64,000 nucleotides of DNA. Source: Callaeas wilsoni (taxonomy: Eukaryota; Chordata; Aves; Passeriformes; Callaeidae). The DNA lies in NCBI GenBank assembly GCA_013398955.1, contig VWPU01011714.1, positions 1-64,000 on the forward strand, written 5' to 3'. Shown here piece after piece: positions 59,871 through 64,000 of this stretch (the stretch's first letter is position 1; each line of letters opens with the position of its first letter). The translations under genes and the position numbers were made by a program. The notes under the pieces are model-generated. The model was not told where the DNA came from and made no database searches. It saw nothing but the letters and a program-made list of their open reading frames with translations.

Positions 59871-62800
59871 AGGTATTTGGACTACAATACAATCCCATGG
59901 ATAGCTACACTTGAAAGAATAGTTATTGCGTTGCATGTTTTTCGTTGCCTTTTTTTCTTAAACCAGGTCTCCCAGCAAAAGAAAATAACACACAGCACAT
60001 TTTCACCTAGCAGAGAGTGGATCTCTCTTTTCCCCCATCACAAAACATTCCACTGAGTTTATATATCTTTCTGCATACTTCTTAATGAGACTGTTCCTGC
60101 TTCCTCATACAGACTGAAGCTGGTCAGACTACACCTACATTAACAAGCCCAGCAGCAGAATAAGAGAGGGATGTACAGAGCCAAGCAACCAGTGCTAAAG
60201 GAAATAAAAATCTTCTGTGCTCATTTCGGGGAGGTTACTTGAGCCTGAACACTCATAAGCAGCTGGTGCACATATTCCAGTTAAATTTAATTTAAAATAA
60301 AAACTAAATGTGTGCACTACGAGACCCCTCCAGGATGCAAACCAAAGCAGAGTAAAGAAAACCATCAGAAGATGGACTGAAAAATGCAATCCCCAGGTGA
60401 CAGTACCACAGGCAGCCTCTGGCTACTTGAGTAACTTCACACTTGACTTTCGGTTTTAGTCTCAGAGAAGTTGTCCATTCCCCCACATATATTTTTAAAG
60501 CCCTCTTCTCCTTCCCCAAGTGCAAGGAGTGTAACGGCTTCCCTGCAGCACAGGAACTGCTTCTGGGCAGTGGTATACACAGGCTGAACTTGGCTCTGGA
60601 GTTCTCCAGCTTGTATTCTCCAGCTGGGAGGTTGCTGCATCCCACCTCATGTGGGAGTCAGACACTGCTAGTGAATACTGCAGGGAATGTGTAAAAGAAA
60701 GGCTGTCCCAAAACACCTACCAACTGTTACTACCTCTAGACAGGCTTCTTTCAAAGGAATGAGCCTTCTTGGTTTGAAGCAGAGAGAACTGGGAAAACCT
60801 GGCTTATTAAACATTAAACTATACAAAACATGTGACTTCTGACCAGAGTTAAGACTCTGAATTCTGTGCTTCTGAAGGAATATGAACAAAGTAATGAAGC
60901 AAACATACTTCAGATAAGCAAATTAATTGTTTATTCCTTTAAATAAATTAACAAATACATTTTCACACAGTAGTGTCAGTGAACAGGAGGCACTTCACAG
61001 TTTGTCTCCCCCAGCCAAGCTTCTCTCTACAGAAACTGAGCAGCGAACCACGCCGATGTGTCTCAGCAAAATGAGGCACCTCTGGTTAACATCTTGCTAA
61101 TGTTCACCGAAACGTAACGATGCTCTTTACTTCTCAAAATTACCTCTCCAGCCTTCTTGGGCAGTTCTAGGCAAACTCAGGAACAGGACTGATTTGGCAG
61201 ACTGTGACAACCTCGAGAAGCACAGGCTGTTCCAGGCTTGACCACCGTTAATAATTAACTATACAGTGACATTTCCACATGACTGAGCGAGGGGGTTGTG
61301 TGGCAAAGTAACTGGTTAATAGGGCCACTGCAGGGGAGCTCAGGAGGAACTGCCACACTGCTCCCTTAATTCGTCTGCACAATACACAGCTCCTTCTACC
61401 TGCCCCGAGCAGTGCAATCACCATGCTCTTCCTGCTGTAGGAAATTCCCAGCAGGCAGAGCCCAGCCACTGGCAGCCCCCTAATAACAGAGTTAAATTAT
61501 AACCCAAGAAAACTTGTTTTCCAGCTTCTTTCAGGCCTCCATCGGCAAGAACCAGTTCCAACACTCTCACACCCTTCTGGCAGTGCAGCTGGGCATCGAG
61601 GGAGGCTTTCTAAAAGCTCAGTAACTTCCAGCAAATGCACCATTTGAGCAGTGGCACTTACGAAATGTTTTGTTTACATTATGCATCACTTTGGAAACAC
61701 TGTAAGGATACTAACTGTCATTTTTTCCAGGTAAAACAATTGTTCTTTTTATATTAGGTGCCACTCAACTTCTCAAGTTATTTAGCAAATACAAAGCTGA
61801 ATTAGTTGCCCTCTCTTTCCCCACAGATGAAAGTTTATTACCAGTAGTAGCAGCACCTCTATGTTATTGTTTATTTTGGACACGTAGCTGAACAAGCTGT
61901 ACTGATGCAAGTACTTTCATACCCCATGACCCGTTCACCCTGAGGAATTCCCTTACTCCAGCTGTACAATTAATAACAAAGCACCGGCAACTGAGGTTTC
62001 ATGCAATTTATAAAGAAAAACATATCCACAGAGAGTGCAAAGTGTCCAGAAATACAAGCCCAGGTAGTTCCACCCTCTGGCCACCTCAAAACCACCTCTG
62101 TGAGCAGATCTGTGACCCACAGAAGGGAGAGAGCAGAGAAAAGGAGAACGCACCGAGGCATTCCAGGCAACTTATCCTGCATCAATCATTTCCTCACATA
62201 AGCACAGAGGCAATTCTGGACACAAACTGCTCCAGCACAGAGAGCCAGGACACGCAGAGGCAGCTGATGGTACCTCACCCCAGAACCCGGTTCTGGGGCA
62301 GCCAGCAGAGACACACTTTAATGACAAAAGAAATCATTACCACTCTTGATTAAAACACATATTTCAGAGCTCAAGGATTTTGGCCCATCATACACCAAGA
62401 GCATTCGGCTGAGCCAACGTAGCCTTTGCCTGACATGAAACCTCAGCCCTGCAAGGTCAGTGGCACAGCTGGAGGCTGAAAGGCCGAAAGTTGGTTCCAA
62501 ACTTGAGAGAGTTTTAGTGGGAATCAAATGATACAATGATCCAATTCCGTAGTTGTAGAACTTAGTTACTAACCACTGAAAAAAATGTTACAGGGCTGAC
62601 CCAGGTCTGTGCAACAGTGGAGATATTTTTAATCAGACACCACCAATGTTGCACTGATAGCAGAGAGTGAAAATATCAGTTCGTTTAAGTGTGATACAAA
62701 CCAGTCTCAATTGCACCATTGTCTCGATACTTGGAAACAGAACTGACGCCATACACTGAGCACAAACATATTTTACATAAAATATCACAGTGAACTGCTG

Positions 62801-63819
62801 TGACTCAACGCTGCCATAGCACCAGTAGCAGTACTCAAGAATACAATTGCTTTATTCATATTTTCCACGAATATCAAAAGCTAAAACTTGTGATACCAAT
62901 ATGACTGCAATCATAGCTGAAAAGATAAATGAAACAATACTCGAAGCATTTCTTTTTCTTCTGGGCGAGCTGCTGTTGTGCAACCGGAAAGCAAGCACAA
63001 GCAGCGCAGTATTGGCCACCAGCCCCCGGAGAGAACATGCCCTCCAAATCAGAATGTGCCACCATCAACACAAACAGCACATTTCAACCAGCCAGGCCTT
63101 CGCCAGCCTAATCTCTTCTTTTAGAAGACTAATTCTTTTTGAACCTGGAAACAGCAGGCACACTCAAATAAAAGTCCCTAACACTGGGGTTTAGGAGAGT
63201 CCACACCTGCACAACAGTAGTGCTGAAGGATCTCTTCAAACTACTGCTACTGTCTGTCACGCTCCAATGCAACAGGAGGGACATAAAACCACACTTCTTC
63301 CATTGCTGTAAGTATTTCCAAAAGATTTTGCCACCTCCACTAAAGCAGAAATAAAATCTGATAGAGGGGATTAGCTCAAACTGCCTGTAGGTATATCACG
63401 TGTTCAAATGAAACTGTATTAAAAAAACCAAAAAAACAAAAAATCCCCAGCGTCTTAGTCCTTTCTTTTTCCAGTTATTTTATTTTTATGCAATTGCTTA
63501 ATTTTATGTTCTTCAGAATGCTGGGCTTTTATTAGAACTAGAAATGGACTCACCCAGCTAAGCAATTTATTTAGAAGTTTCATTTCAGAATAACTCTAGA
63601 CAACATCAAATGCAGCTCCTGTAAGACTATAAATCTAGATGGCTGTTATCTTTGTTGCCACTTCACCTTCACAGAATGTCTGGCATGCCAGCGCATCTGC
63701 ACGAACATGAAGTGGTCCCACTTCCACAGAGTTCATCAAGTCCTCTCAACTACTCAAAGTGGAGGAAATTCATCCAAAATTATCGTTCTCTTTCTCACTA
63801 AAAAGGATTTTCACCTGGT

Positions 63820-63897
63820 CAAAAAAAGAAAAGAAAACAAAAAACAACAACCAAAACAGAACACCAGAAAAAACCCACAAAACAATACAATACAAAA
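63820..63897. repeat. A/C-rich tract in intron 1
   Basis: A stretch of A with scattered C and G (AAAACAACAACCAAAACAG, AAAAAACCCACAAAAC) on the plus strand. In the pre-mRNA it would be T/G-rich, opposite in sense to the tract at 43206-43330 in intron 2. Confidence 0.75.
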
Positions 63898-64000
63898 TTC
63901 CTGTTCTCCCCACAGGACCTGCACATTAAGCCTGCAACAGTGCACAAACAAATAACCTGTCGAGCTCATTGAGTCTGACATGCAATGCAAAACTTTGCAA

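Overview
The window is vertebrate nuclear DNA, most likely from a bird and at least from a sauropsid. It is AT-rich, with widely spaced short exons bounded by GT-AG splice sites. It carries a clear CR1 LINE fragment of the bird/reptile type, an older CR1/L3-like relic, and many A/C-rich or T/G-rich simple tracts. There is no bacterial or viral gene organisation. The species cannot be named from the sequence alone.

One protein-coding gene dominates: HIPK3 (homeodomain-interacting protein kinase 3), on the minus strand. I could place every coding exon. There are 15 (numbered 2-16, taking exon 1 as the usual non-coding first exon, which lies beyond the right edge). They run from the ATG at 56463 down to the TGA at 7597-7595. 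Exon lengths and phases add up to 3585 nt, a 1194-residue protein. That is the length I recall for the shorter human HIPK3 isoform. All 14 introns between these exons begin GT and end AG. The kinase domain is encoded by exons 2-6. The rest encodes the homeoprotein-interaction region, a SUMO-interaction/acidic segment, PEST-like serine-rich sequence and a His/Tyr/Pro-rich C-terminus.

Layout from left to right: 1-250 is a CpG-island edge. From about 250 to 3990 is intergenic DNA with one unexplained 187-codon plus-strand ORF. From about 3990 to 7594 is the HIPK3 3' UTR, ending at an ATTAAA poly(A) signal. From 7595 to 25200 the exons 16 to 3 are closely spaced. From 25201 to 55369 is the 30-kb intron 2, which holds the LINE relics, an isolated CpG cluster with a strong plus-strand splice donor, and simple repeats. 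Exon 2, at 55370-56465, is the large exon known in mammals as the source of circHIPK3. From 56466 to the right edge is part of intron 1, with a 50-bp minisatellite.

The main things to check are the intronic CpG cluster (possible antisense or alternative promoter), the complementary low-complexity tracts flanking the circRNA exon, the CpG-island edge (possibly the neighbouring KIAA1549L promoter, inferred from human gene order only), the 50-bp tandem repeat, and a short duplicated segment beside the only N in the window. I found no strong evidence for a wholly new biological system.
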